64,000 bases of DNA from Parasporobacterium sp. (lineage in GTDB: Bacteria > Bacillota > Clostridia > Lachnospirales > Lachnospiraceae): positions 51,310-115,309 of the forward strand of contig JAFUBX010000037.1 in the NCBI GenBank assembly GCA_017459985.1. Reading direction: 5' to 3'. Shown here one piece after another: positions 25,742 through 33,872 of the stretch. The translations under genes and the position numbers were made by a program. Each line of letters opens with the position of its first letter. Within the stretch, counting starts at the first letter, position 1. The notes under the pieces were generated by a model. The model saw only the letters and a list, made by a program, of their open reading frames with translations. It ran no database searches and had not been told where the DNA came from.

Positions 25742-26965
25742 ATGATACTGGAAAATGCGCAGTGGCAGGAAGCCTCCCGGATTCTTTGCGGAAAGGTCCG
25801 TGTATGCGGCACGGAGCGGATTCTCCTGCAGGAAAGCTGTGGCCGGATTCTGGCGGAAGACCTGACGGCGGCGGAGGATGTTCCCGCATTTGACCGATCT
25901 CCCTACGACGGATATGCATTCCGGGCACAGGACAGCTTCGGCGCGTCAGGGGACATACCGGTCACTCTTTCGGTGATCGAAGAGATTCCGGCCGGATCGG
26001 TGCCGGAAAAGAAGATCACAAAGGGAACCGCGGCAAAGATTCTGACCGGAGCGCCGATCCCGAAGGGCGCAGATACTGTGATCATGTTTGAGAAGACCCG
26101 GTTTACGGCGTCCTCGGTGACGTTGTTTTCAGAAGTCCGCCCCGGGGACAATCTCGTTCTCGCCGGTGAAGATGTAAAGAAGGGGCAGATCCTGGCAAAG
26201 GCCGGAAGCTGCATCGATCCCGGGCTGGCGGGAACACTGGCGGGGCAGGGAAAGGCAGAGCCTCTGGTTTACAGGATTCCGAAGGTGGGGATCATTTCCA
26301 CGGGCAGCGAACTGATCGATGAAATCAGCGAAGCGCCATTGCCCCAGGGAAAAATCCGCAATACGAACCGGTATACTCTGGCTGCGGCCCTCCGGAAAGA
26401 CGGATGCGAACCGGTCTGGCTGGGAACGGCCGGAGATGACGCAGGGAAGATTGCGGCGCTGATCACCGAGGGCGTGGAACATCTGGATCTGGTGATTCTG
26501 ACCGGCGGGGTCTCCGTGGGAGATTATGATCTGACGCCGGAAGCGATGGACCTGGCCGGTTGCAGTCTCCTGGTAAAGGGGGTTTCCATCAAACCGGGAA
26601 TGGCCTGCTGCTACGGGGAATGCAGAGGCAGACTGGTCATCGGGCTCTCCGGCAATCCGTCCTCGTCCCTGATTAATTATTATGCCGCAGTCAGGCCTGC
26701 AGTCCGGAAACTGACGGGAAGGGCGGATTATCAGCCTGCGATGATCAGAGTGATCCTGAAGGATGGATTCCGGAAGAAAAGCAAATCGGTCCGTCTGCTG
26801 AAGGGGACCCTCGCGATCGAGGACGGAAGGGCTGTGATGCATCTTCCGGCCGGGCAGGGCAATGTGATGATCGGAAGTTCCATCGGCTGTGATCTGATTG
26901 CAGTGGTGCCGGCGGGGAGCGGCCCTCTGGAAGAAGGATGCGAACTGGAAGGGTTTATGGTATAA
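25742..26965 (+). CDS. moeA: Molybdopterin molybdenumtransferase MoeA
   Basis: MoeA inserts the metal into adenylylated molybdopterin. The 407-aa protein has the MoeA layout: domain with PAFDRSPYDGYAFR, domain with ILTGAPIPKGAD, the MogA-like fold with STGSEL and LTGGVSVGDYD, and a C-terminal beta domain. It starts 4 bases past modC. In organisms with several MoeA paralogues one may handle tungsten; that cannot be told here. Confidence 0.93.
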   Translation: MILENAQWQEASRILCGKVRVCGTERILLQESCGRILAEDLTAAEDVPAFDRSPYDGYAFRAQDSFGASGDIPVTLSVIEEIPAGSVPEKKITKGTAAKILTGAPIPKGADTVIMFEKTRFTASSVTLFSEVRPGDNLVLAGEDVKKGQILAKAGSCIDPGLAGTLAGQGKAEPLVYRIPKVGIISTGSELIDEISEAPLPQGKIRNTNRYTLAAALRKDGCEPVWLGTAGDDAGKIAALITEGVEHLDLVILTGGVSVGDYDLTPEAMDLAGCSLLVKGVSIKPGMACCYGECRGRLVIGLSGNPSSSLINYYAAVRPAVRKLTGRADYQPAMIRVILKDGFRKKSKSVRLLKGTLAIEDGRAVMHLPAGQGNVMIGSSIGCDLIAVVPAGSGPLEEGCELEGFMV

Positions 26966-26970
26966 ATACG

Positions 26971-27987
26971 ATGAAAAAAGTAAACGTGGAAGATGCGGTG
27001 GGTCTGGCCCTGTGCCATGACATTACGGCAATGAGAGACGGGTTTAAAGGCGCCGCGTTCCGGCGGGGGCATGTGATTACCCCGGAAGATATTCCGGCGC
27101 TTCTGGATATCGGAAAGAAAACGGTTTTTATCTGGGAAGAATCCGCAGGGGAAATTCATGAAGAAGATGCGGCCCTCCGGATGTCCCGGATGGCAGGGCT
27201 GTCCGGAGCCCATTATGAAGGACCCTCAGAAGGCAAAATGCAGCTGATGGCGGACCAAAGCGGCATGTTCCGGGTGGATACCGCGCTTTTGAAGGAACTG
27301 AACTCTATCGGGGATCTGACCATTACCTGCCTTCCGGATCATTATCCGGTCCGGCAGGGAGCCCGGATCGCCTCCATGCGGATCGTGCCTCTGGTTACGA
27401 AGGAACAGCAGATCCTGCAGGCGGAGCAGATGTGTGAAGGCCGGAAACTGTTCGAACTTCTGCCTTACCGGTTTCTCCGGGTCGGTGTGGTGATTACCGG
27501 TTCGGAGATCTATTCCGGGCGGATCCGGGATAAATTTGAACCGGTGGTCCGGGAGAAGATGAAGCGGTATCCGTCGGAAATCCTTGGAGTGAAGATCTGC
27601 GACGACGATCTGGAGATGATCGTGCAGTCCGCAAAGGAACTGCTTTCCCAGGGGGCAGATCTTCTGATCTTTACCGGAGGGATGTCGGTGGATCCGGATG
27701 ATCTGACTCCGACAGCCATCCGGCAGTTAGGTGCCGGAATCATCACTCACGGAGTCCCGTCTCAGCCGGGGAATATGACGCTGGTGGCCTATCTGGAGGA
27801 TAAGGCGATCCTGGGAATTCCGGGAGCGGCCATCAGTCTGCCGACCACGATTTTTGACGTGCTGCTGCCCCAGGTGTTCACGGGGGTGAAGTTCACAAAG
27901 GAGGACCTGATCCGGCTGGGCGAAGGGGGACTTTGCCAGCAGTGCGCAGCGTGTCATTTCCCGAACTGCACCTTCGGAAGATATTAA
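26971..27987 (+). CDS. MogA/MoeA-fold molybdopterin-binding protein with Cys-rich tail
   Basis: The 338-aa protein has an N-terminal region unlike MoeA and a C-terminal molybdopterin-binding fold (VVITGSEIYSGRIRD, IFTGGMSVDPDD, GIPGAAIS). Such proteins are usual next to moeA in Clostridia and are thought to act late in cofactor synthesis. The last 20 residues carry four cysteines (CQQCAACHFPNC), as if to bind a metal or an iron-sulfur cluster. ATG 26971 is chosen as it follows the moeA stop; the upstream in-frame ORF overlaps moeA. Confidence 0.82.
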   Translation: MKKVNVEDAVGLALCHDITAMRDGFKGAAFRRGHVITPEDIPALLDIGKKTVFIWEESAGEIHEEDAALRMSRMAGLSGAHYEGPSEGKMQLMADQSGMFRVDTALLKELNSIGDLTITCLPDHYPVRQGARIASMRIVPLVTKEQQILQAEQMCEGRKLFELLPYRFLRVGVVITGSEIYSGRIRDKFEPVVREKMKRYPSEILGVKICDDDLEMIVQSAKELLSQGADLLIFTGGMSVDPDDLTPTAIRQLGAGIITHGVPSQPGNMTLVAYLEDKAILGIPGAAISLPTTIFDVLLPQVFTGVKFTKEDLIRLGEGGLCQQCAACHFPNCTFGRY

Positions 27988-28028
27988 CCCGGCAGCAGGA
28001 ATCAGGCCAGGGAAACAGGAGCCGGCAA

Positions 28029-28982
28029 ATGATTGATTCATACGGAAGAACAATTACATATCTGCGGCTGTCCGTGACGGAACTGTGCAATCTGCGATGC
28101 CGGTACTGCATGCCGGAGGACGGGATCTGCAAGAAATCCCATGAACAGATGCTGACGGAGGAGGAGATGATCTGCGCGGTCCGGGCAGCAGCCGGACTCG
28201 GGATCCGCAAGCTCCGGATCACCGGCGGAGAACCTCTGGTCAAGAAAAACATTCTGTCCCTCTGCCGGAAGGCTGTGCAGGTGCCGGGGATTACGGAGGT
28301 CTGTCTTACGACCAACGCCACATTGCTGCCGGAACTGGCGGCGCCGCTTAAGGAGGCCGGGGTGAAGCGGATCAACATCAGCCTGGATACCCTGAATGAA
28401 GAAAAATACCGTTACATCACCAGAAGGGGGGATCTTTCCCAGGCACTGTCGGGCATCGAAGCCGCGGTATCCGCCGGGTTTGATAAGATCAAGATCAATG
28501 CGGTCCTCATCGGAGGATTTAACGAAGAGGAGATTCCGGCCCTTGCAGAGTTGACCCGGAAGTATTCTGCGGATGTCCGGTTTATTGAACTGATGCCCAT
28601 GTACGACGGGGGAGAGTTCGGGCCGGACGCCTACATCCCCTGCGAACGGGTAAAGGAGGTTCTTCCGGATCTTCAGGAGCTGGATCCGGACGGCGGGGTG
28701 GCAAAACTGTATACGCTCCCCGGAGCCATGGGAAATATCGGGCTGATCAGTCCGTTAAGCAGGCATTTCTGCGGAAGCTGCAACCGGATCCGGATCACTG
28801 CGGACGGCAGGATCAAACCCTGTCTTCACCGGGAAGCGGAATATTCCATAAAAGGGCTGAAGGAAGAGCAGATGGCGGAGCAGATCCGTCTGGCCATTGA
28901 AAGGAAGCCGCAGTGGCACGGGGAATTGTCCGCAAAGCAGCGCAGCTGCGCAGGAAGAACGATGAATCAGATCGGAGGCTGA
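28029..28982 (+). CDS. moaA: GTP 3',8-cyclase (radical SAM)
   Basis: MoaA carries out the first step of molybdopterin synthesis, cyclising GTP. It has the radical SAM cluster at Cys20/24/27 (CNLRCRYC) and the second cluster at Cys248/251/265 (CGSC...KPC). ITGGEPL binds SAM. The C-terminus ends in the conserved GG. At 317 aa it matches the family. The ATG at 28029 follows AGGAGCC. Confidence 0.96.
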   Translation: MIDSYGRTITYLRLSVTELCNLRCRYCMPEDGICKKSHEQMLTEEEMICAVRAAAGLGIRKLRITGGEPLVKKNILSLCRKAVQVPGITEVCLTTNATLLPELAAPLKEAGVKRINISLDTLNEEKYRYITRRGDLSQALSGIEAAVSAGFDKIKINAVLIGGFNEEEIPALAELTRKYSADVRFIELMPMYDGGEFGPDAYIPCERVKEVLPDLQELDPDGGVAKLYTLPGAMGNIGLISPLSRHFCGSCNRIRITADGRIKPCLHREAEYSIKGLKEEQMAEQIRLAIERKPQWHGELSAKQRSCAGRTMNQIGG

Positions 28983-28983
28983 T

Positions 28984-29472
28984 ATGGCAGGAAAGGATTT
29001 TACACATTTCAACGAGGAAGGACGGGCCCGCATGGTCAATGTGGGCGAAAAGGATGTGACCCGGAGGGTGGCTGTCGCTTCCGGAAAGGTGCTGGTAAAC
29101 CGGGAGACCTTTGACCTGATCCGAAGCGGAGGCATGAAAAAGGGAGATGTACTGACGGTGGCTCAGGTGGCCGGGATCATGGGGGCCAAGAAGACGCCGG
29201 AGCTGATTGCCATGTGCCATCCCGTGGCGGTGGACGGGATCGATCTGTCCCTGACCCTGGAGGAGGAGGCCTGCGCGGTCCTGATCCGGGCCACGGTTTC
29301 CTGCAGCGGGAAGACCGGCGTAGAGATGGAGGCCCTGACGGCGGTTTCGGCGGCTGCGCTGAATGTCTATGATATGTGTAAGGCAGTGCAGCGGGATATC
29401 ACGATCACCGATATCCGTCTGGAGGAGAAAAGCGGCGGTGTGCACGGCGAATTCCGCAGACGGGTCATGTGA
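28984..29472 (+). CDS. moaC: Cyclic pyranopterin monophosphate synthase
   Basis: MoaC converts the MoaA product to cyclic pyranopterin monophosphate. The 162-aa protein carries MVNVGEKDVTRRVA near the N-terminus and the active-site MCHPVAVDGIDL and GVEMEALTAVSAAALNVYDM (given in part). It begins 1 base after the moaA stop codon. Confidence 0.96.
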   Translation: MAGKDFTHFNEEGRARMVNVGEKDVTRRVAVASGKVLVNRETFDLIRSGGMKKGDVLTVAQVAGIMGAKKTPELIAMCHPVAVDGIDLSLTLEEEACAVLIRATVSCSGKTGVEMEALTAVSAAALNVYDMCKAVQRDITITDIRLEEKSGGVHGEFRRRVM

Positions 29473-29506
29473 CGTCCGGATGCGGGGAGAGAGGAAGGAC
29501 AGTGTT

Positions 29507-30025
29507 ATGAAAGAAACGAACAGAATTTATCCGGCGGCGGTGATCACGGTCAGTGACAAGGGATCCCGGAACGAACGGGTCGATACCAGCGGCCCTATGC
29601 TGTGCCGTATTCTGGAGGAACGGGGGTATCGGATCCTGTATACCTCAGTGGTCCCCGATGAAGCTGAAAAGATCCGCTCTGAACTTCTGAAATGCTGTGA
29701 CGATCTGCATGCCGCCCTGATCCTGACGACCGGCGGAACCGGATTCTCTCCCAGAGACATTACCCCGGAAGCGACCCTCGAAGTCATCGAACGGCAGACG
29801 CCGGGGATTCCGGAGCTGATGCGGGCGGAGAGTATGAAGATCACCCCGAGAGGCTGCCTCTCCAGGGGCGTTGCAGGGATCCGCAGGAGATCGCTGATCA
29901 TCAATCTTCCGGGAAGCGAGAAGGCCGCCCGGGAGAACCTGCTGGCCGTTCTGAATCCTCTGGAGCACGGGCTGGAAATGCTGTATTCGGAAGGGTCTGC
30001 GGACTGCGGACAGCCGGCAGAATAA
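29507..30025 (+). CDS. Molybdopterin adenylyltransferase-type protein (MogA/MoaB family)
   Basis: The 172-aa protein has the MogA/MoaB fold: VITVSDKGSRNERVDTSGP, LTTGGTGFSPRD and TPEATLEVIER are the ATP and molybdopterin-binding motifs. It adenylylates molybdopterin before MoeA inserts the metal. ATG 29507 is preceded by GAGGAAGG; the longer open frame overlaps moaC and has no ribosome binding site. MogA and MoaB cannot be told apart by eye. Last gene of the mod/moa operon. Confidence 0.9.
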   Translation: MKETNRIYPAAVITVSDKGSRNERVDTSGPMLCRILEERGYRILYTSVVPDEAEKIRSELLKCCDDLHAALILTTGGTGFSPRDITPEATLEVIERQTPGIPELMRAESMKITPRGCLSRGVAGIRRRSLIINLPGSEKAARENLLAVLNPLEHGLEMLYSEGSADCGQPAE

Positions 30026-30071
30026 TGTATTTATTTTTGTACAATTGTATTTTTAAAGTGCACAAAAACTA

Positions 30072-30100
30072 TTGACATATGAAAGGAACATTTGTATAAT
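30072..30100 (+). promoter_or_regulatory. Perfect-consensus promoter upstream of a small transcript
   Basis: TTGACA (30072-30077) and TATAAT (30095-30100) are exactly 17 bp apart, the best sigma-70 promoter in the window. No sizeable gene follows before the terminator at 30321-30366. Confidence 0.85.
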
Positions 30101-30106
30101 TTGACC

Positions 30107-30366
30107 ATAAAGAACGGAACAAGAAGAATAATCCAAGCTGATTAAGCTATTTGAAAAAAATCAATTCTAATCTTGAACCGGACAGAAAGAGGTACAGTCC
30201 AATGAAAATGTAATCTCAGGAGATAGTGAACTTTATCGGATCAGATAAACACATTATTTCCAAAAGGACGATTTCATAGAAAGAGAGGTTATATAGTGAA
30301 ACTTCAGGAAATTGTAAAATAGCCCGTCTGTAAGTGTAAAGAAACTTCGGACGGGCTGTTTTTTTG
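30107..30366 (+). ncRNA. Candidate small RNA, about 260 nt
   Basis: A consensus promoter and a strong terminator delimit roughly 30107-30366, with no reading frame over 60 codons. It lies convergent to tyrA. Inside, a GTG at 30297 with GAGAGG ahead opens an 8-codon frame (MKLQEIVK) whose stop abuts the terminator stem. The transcript may be a regulatory RNA, a tiny-peptide mRNA, or the leader of a gene whose body was deleted; that octapeptide resembles the start of DRTGG-domain proteins. No known RNA family was recognised. Confidence 0.55.
30321..30366. terminator. Strong, probably bidirectional terminator
   Basis: The stem AGCCCGTC/GACGGGCT, extended inside by AAGT/ACTT, is followed on the plus strand by GTTTTTTTG. 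On the minus strand it is followed by ATTTTAC, so it can also close the leftward tyrA transcript. Confidence 0.9.
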
Positions 30367-30413
30367 CTGTAAAGAACCGGGCGATGGCTGTTCCGGGAAT
30401 CCTGAAACTCAGA

Positions 30414-31253
30414 TCAGCTCTGCTTTCCGTCCACTTCTTCCTTGCGTCTTCTTCCTTCTTCCAAAAGCCTTACCAGTTCTTCCTGGTCCTCCTCTTCAAT
30501 GGCTTTCCGGTACTGTTCCAGACTGGCGGTCAGGATATTCAGCTCCGCCAGAATATTGTCTTTGTTTTCCAGAAACAGTTCTGCCCACAGATTGGGATTG
30601 AGCCATGCGACCCGGGTCATGTCCTTATAGCTGCCGGCGGAGAATCCTTTATGACTGGAGGCGGTGGGGCTTTTGATAAAGGCGTTGGAGATCACATGGG
30701 CCATCTGGGAGGTAAAAGCAATCAGCCGGTCGTGTTCCTGGGCAGTCGTCACGGAGATACTGCCAAATCCCGCAGGCGCCAGAAGCGATTTTACTTTGTC
30801 CAGCAGGAAAATATCATTGTGATCCTTCGGAACCAGAACCATGGGCTCCCCGAGATACATATCCGCATAGGCATATTTGAAGCCGGAGTATTTGGTACCA
30901 GCCATCGGATGGGCGCCGACAAAGGTGAATCCATACTGTTCCGCGATCGGAAAACACAGATCGCAGACTTTTCTTTTGGTGCCGCAGGCGTCGATCACAA
31001 TGGTGTCTTTTCGGATGTACGGGGCAATGGATTCCAGATACCGGGCCGCTGCCTCCGGAAAGATGCAGATAATGATCAGATCGCACTGCGGAACAGTGTC
31101 CGGCGTGAGGGCTCCATCCACATCCCCATTCAGCATGGCAAATTCCAGAACGTCTTTGCTCCGGTTGTCTGCCAGCACCCGTTCCCCGGCTTTGTGATAG
31201 GCTTTGGCAAAGGACCCTCCGATCAGTCCCAGCCCGACGATTCCCGCTGTCAT
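30414..31253 (-). CDS. tyrA: Prephenate dehydrogenase
   Basis: TyrA oxidatively decarboxylates prephenate to 4-hydroxyphenylpyruvate for tyrosine synthesis. The N-terminal Rossmann motif GLGLIGGSFAKA and the catalytic-region motif GAHPMAGTKYSG are present. It is 279 aa, without a fused chorismate mutase or ACT domain. Its start overlaps the aroF stop by 4 bases, so the two form one translationally coupled unit behind the Tyr-rich leader. Confidence 0.94.
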   Translation of the reverse strand: MTAGIVGLGLIGGSFAKAYHKAGERVLADNRSKDVLEFAMLNGDVDGALTPDTVPQCDLIIICIFPEAAARYLESIAPYIRKDTIVIDACGTKRKVCDLCFPIAEQYGFTFVGAHPMAGTKYSGFKYAYADMYLGEPMVLVPKDHNDIFLLDKVKSLLAPAGFGSISVTTAQEHDRLIAFTSQMAHVISNAFIKSPTASSHKGFSAGSYKDMTRVAWLNPNLWAELFLENKDNILAELNILTASLEQYRKAIEEEDQEELVRLLEEGRRRKEEVDGKQS

Positions 31254-32266
31254 TCTGCCACCTCCGGATTCATGATACTTCTGACTGCAAAGACTTTTTT
31301 TGCAACTTCTGCATAGTCTTCGGGCTTCAGGGACTGGGCTCCGTCGCAGAGGGCGTGCATCGGATCGTTATGCACTTCGATGATCAGTCCGTCCGCGCCG
31401 CAGGCAGCCGCTGCCACAGCCATCGGGCTGACCAGATCCGCGATCCCGGTGGAGTGGCTGGGATCCACGATGACCGGAAGATGGGTCAGCTTGTGAAGCA
31501 TGGGAACCGCTGCCAGGTCCAGGGTATTGCGGGTGTAATCACTGAAGGTGCGGATTCCCCGTTCACAGAGGACGACCTGTTCGTTGCCGCCGGACATGAT
31601 ATATTCGGCGCTCATCAAAAGTTCCTTCAGGGTATTGGAAAGCCCCCGTTTCAGGAGGACCGGCTTCCGGGTCCGTCCGACTTCCCGCAGGAGATTGAAG
31701 TTCTGCATATTGCGGGCGCCGATCTGGATCATATCAATGTCTTCGAACAGCGGAAGTTCCTCAATCCCCATGACTTCGGAGACGATGGGGAGTCCGGTTT
31801 CCGCCCGGGCGATTTTGAGAAGTTCCAGTCCATCCGCCTTCAGTCCCTGAAAATCATAGGGAGAAGTCCGGGGCTTGAAGGCTCCGCCCCGCAGCATCGT
31901 CGCTCCCGAAGCCTTTACGGAACGGGCGACCTGAACGATCTGTTCTTCGGATTCGACAGAGCAGGGGCCTGCGATCATCACGAAATTTCCGCCGCCGATC
32001 TTCACATCGCCGACATTGATCACGGAAGGGGCCGGGTGAAATTTGCGGTTGCAGAGCTTAAAAGGATCCGTTACAGTCTTGACCGAATCCACAATGTCCA
32101 GGCATGCGATCAGGTCTTTGTCGATACTGCGGGTGTCTCCCACCATACCGAGGATGGTCTGGTTCTTTCCGACGGACATATGGACATCCAGTCCCTGCTT
32201 CCGGATCCACTCAATCAGCTGGTCTCTCTTATCATCCGGGGTTCCGTGTTTTAATACAACAATCAT
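31250..32266 (-). CDS. aroF: 3-deoxy-7-phosphoheptulonate synthase (DAHP synthase)
   Basis: This is the first enzyme of the shikimate pathway, joining phosphoenolpyruvate and erythrose 4-phosphate. The 338-aa protein has an N-terminal ferredoxin-like regulatory domain (residues 1-70), as in Thermotoga-type type I-beta enzymes where it mediates Tyr/Phe feedback inhibition, then the barrel with IAGPCSVES, GGAFKPRTSPYDFQG and the DPSHSTG metal-site motif. The ATG follows AGGAGAAAAG on the minus strand. Confidence 0.95.
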   Translation of the reverse strand: MIVVLKHGTPDDKRDQLIEWIRKQGLDVHMSVGKNQTILGMVGDTRSIDKDLIACLDIVDSVKTVTDPFKLCNRKFHPAPSVINVGDVKIGGGNFVMIAGPCSVESEEQIVQVARSVKASGATMLRGGAFKPRTSPYDFQGLKADGLELLKIARAETGLPIVSEVMGIEELPLFEDIDMIQIGARNMQNFNLLREVGRTRKPVLLKRGLSNTLKELLMSAEYIMSGGNEQVVLCERGIRTFSDYTRNTLDLAAVPMLHKLTHLPVIVDPSHSTGIADLVSPMAVAAAACGADGLIIEVHNDPMHALCDGAQSLKPEDYAEVAKKVFAVRSIMNPEVAE

Positions 32267-32352
32267 AATCTTTTCTCCTTTGGTATCATTCTGCGGGGCA
32301 GAGCAGCTGCCTGCGGGTCGGATCTCTCTATGTATACAGATTTCTGCCCGAT

Positions 32353-32382
32353 AAAAACGGCACAGGCTGTCTGCCTGTGCCG
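32353..32382 (-). terminator. Attenuator terminator between leader peptide and aroF
   Basis: On the minus strand, CGGCACAGGC (32382-32373) pairs perfectly with GCCTGTGCCG (32367-32358) around a 5-base loop and is followed by TTTTTAT. It lies between the Tyr-rich leader peptide and aroF, the position of a classic attenuator. Confidence 0.88.
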
Positions 32383-32416
32383 CGGTGTTCGAAATCTCTG
32401 AAATGGTCCCTGCGCA

Positions 32417-32497
32417 CTATAAAACAGCCCTGCCGAATATGCCGGTAAAGCGGTAATAATAGTAATATGCGTAGTGGAGATTCTGCGTCCGATTCAT
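32417..32497 (-). CDS. Tyr-rich leader peptide of the aroF-tyrA operon
   Basis: This 26-codon frame starts at ATG 32497 with GAGG 9-12 bases ahead and ends at TAG 32417. It reads MNRTQNLHYAYYYYYRF... and contains six Tyr codons in seven positions around residues 9-15, plus Phe17 and Phe21. A terminator follows 35 bases on, ahead of the tyrosine-pathway genes. This is the arrangement of ribosome-mediated attenuation: stalling at Tyr codons when charged tRNA-Tyr is scarce would prevent the terminator. It is too short for ordinary gene finders. Confidence 0.88.
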   Translation of the reverse strand: MNRTQNLHYAYYYYYRFTGIFGRAVL

Positions 32498-32527
32498 AAA
32501 ACCATTCCTCAGTTCAATGTACCCAGT

Positions 32528-32556
32528 AATCTATCAGTTTAAAGAGACAAAGTCAA
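32528..32556 (-). promoter_or_regulatory. Predicted promoter of the aroF-tyrA operon
   Basis: On the minus strand TTGACT (32556-32551) and TAGATT (32533-32528) are 17 bp apart, 31 bases before the leader-peptide ATG. Confidence 0.65.
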
Positions 32557-32643
32557 GGTATTATTTGCGGCAGTCATCTGCCGGTGATCCGGCGGCTGTT
32601 CTGACTGCTCATCTAATGGGATCCAACAGGCGGCTGTCCGGTA

Positions 32644-33171
32644 CTAGAATTCGATCCCTTCTCTGGCCGTGATCCCTGCGTCGAAGGGATGACGGATTTT
32701 CCGGATCTCCGAAATATAATCCGCCAGTTCCGCAATTTCCGGCGCCGGGTTCCGCCCTGTCAGAACGACCTCCAGATGTTCCGGTTTCTGCTTCAGAAAC
32801 TGTACGACCCGGGTTACATCCAGAATCTCCAGGGAAATGGCGGCATTGATCTCATCCAGGACCAGCAGATCCCAGTCATCCTCCAGGACAAGCCGGACCG
32901 CTTCCTCAAAATATGCCTGGTAATAGTCCGCTGCCTGCTGCCAGACAGGGTTTTCCTTATTCCGGATAAATCCGAATTCCTTTTCTATAGGAAGAATCCG
33001 GATCCCGCCGATCTTTCTCAGCGCATTCAATTCTCCCGAATGTTCATTTTTCAGGAACCGGGCGATCAGAACGTTTCTTCCGGTGCCGGCTGCCCTGACA
33101 GCCAGGCCGGTCGCCGCCGTGGTCTTTCCTTTTCCATCGCCGCAGTAGATATGGATCAGTCCCTTTGCCAT
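32644..33171 (-). CDS. Cob(I)alamin / cob(I)yrinate adenosyltransferase (CobA/BtuR type)
   Basis: The 175-aa P-loop protein has IYCGDGKGKTTAATG at residues 8-22, the BtuR/CobO signature, and DLLVLDEINAA as Walker B. It transfers the adenosyl group of ATP to the reduced cobalt of corrinoids, making adenosylcobalamin or its precursor. It is a single gene with no other cobalamin genes nearby, which fits salvage. Confidence 0.92.
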   Translation of the reverse strand: MAKGLIHIYCGDGKGKTTAATGLAVRAAGTGRNVLIARFLKNEHSGELNALRKIGGIRILPIEKEFGFIRNKENPVWQQAADYYQAYFEEAVRLVLEDDWDLLVLDEINAAISLEILDVTRVVQFLKQKPEHLEVVLTGRNPAPEIAELADYISEIRKIRHPFDAGITAREGIEF

Positions 33172-33299
33172 GAAATGCTCCTTCTCATTGTTTTATGCCA
33201 TTGTATCTTCCGGTCGGCACAAATTCAAGGTCCATTTGACTGCTGCCTGGATTGTTGAGGCCGGAGCCTGCTGAGCGGGAGGAGATCTTGATCGAAATT

Positions 33300-33398
33300 A
33301 CCGCAATGCTCACAGTTTTTGACAATGGCTGCCGAAAAATTGGGATCTTCTGCACCTTGGATGGATGCCTTCCTGCTGTCGAATGTGCCGTAAAGTCC
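33300..33398 (-). repeat. Element E end fragment in the 33-34 kb repeat region
   Basis: On the minus strand the sequence around 33398-33340 reads GCAGGAAGGCATCCATCC and AGGTGCAGAAG, matching the 3' end of element E copy 1 (16244-16272). Nearby ACCGCAATGCTCACAG-TTTTTG (about 33299-33320) resembles the array D motif. This is a fragment only, with no gene. Confidence 0.5.
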
Positions 33399-33442
33399 AT
33401 GCCGCCGTTGACTTCATCCATACTTGTTTCCATCCTGCCATT

Positions 33443-33760
33443 TGGACCATCCTGAAAATAATCATCATTTACTATCCCTGTCATTTTTTCGAAAACAGGG
33501 ATAAGACTTTCCAATAATTTCATATATAGTCCAGTTCAGGCTCTCACAGGACCTTCCTTTTGGACCATATATTGAAAAATCGTCACTTTCTATCCCTGTT
33601 TTCAATTTCAAAACAGGGATATGATTTATCAACAATTTCATATATGGTCCAATCCGGGCCCTCTTTTACCACGCAATTCGGACTGTATATAAAAAAACTG
33701 CCAATTACTATCCCTGTTTTCCGGATCAGCGCAGGGATAGTATTTGGCAATTATTGCGCT
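33443..33760 (+). repeat. Array C: three tandem nested hairpins with 118-bp period
   Basis: Each unit has an inner stem CTATCCCTGTTTT / AAAACAGGGATAG; the CTATCCCTG arms begin at 33472, 33590 and 33708, exactly 118 bp apart. In units 1 and 2 an outer stem GGACCATATAT / ATATATGGTCC encloses it; unit 2 (33562-33650) is the most perfect. Unit 3 has GGACTGTATAT and lost its outer right arm but keeps an extended inner stem. The loops vary. No frame with a ribosome binding site covers the array. Confidence 0.85.
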
Positions 33761-33805
33761 GATCACCCAAAGACCTTCTGACTGCACAGATTCCTGTACG
33801 TGTAT

Positions 33806-33870
33806 TTCTGAAAAAAGCATCCGCATGCTCCTAAATCCGGAATTCACTGTGGCAGATGCTTCCGCCTGTA
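33806..33870 (-). repeat. Element E hairpin fragment
   Basis: Read on the minus strand this stretch gives GCATCTGCCACAGTGAATT, CCGGATTTAGGAGCATGC, closely matching element E copies 1 and 2 (TGCATCTTCCACAGTGA, TCCGGATTTAAGATGCA). The GCATC/GATGC ends keep the stem. It is a short piece rather than a full copy. Confidence 0.6.
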
Positions 33871-33872
33871 AT

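Noticed and set aside
30107-30366. tmRNA or 6S RNA
   Set aside because: No tRNA-like ends or tag frame ending ALAA are seen, and I cannot recognise the 6S bubble; it is left as an unassigned candidate RNA.
32267-32560. T-box leader before aroF
   Set aside because: I found no T-box sequence or specifier-loop layout; the Tyr-rich leader peptide plus terminator explains the region better.
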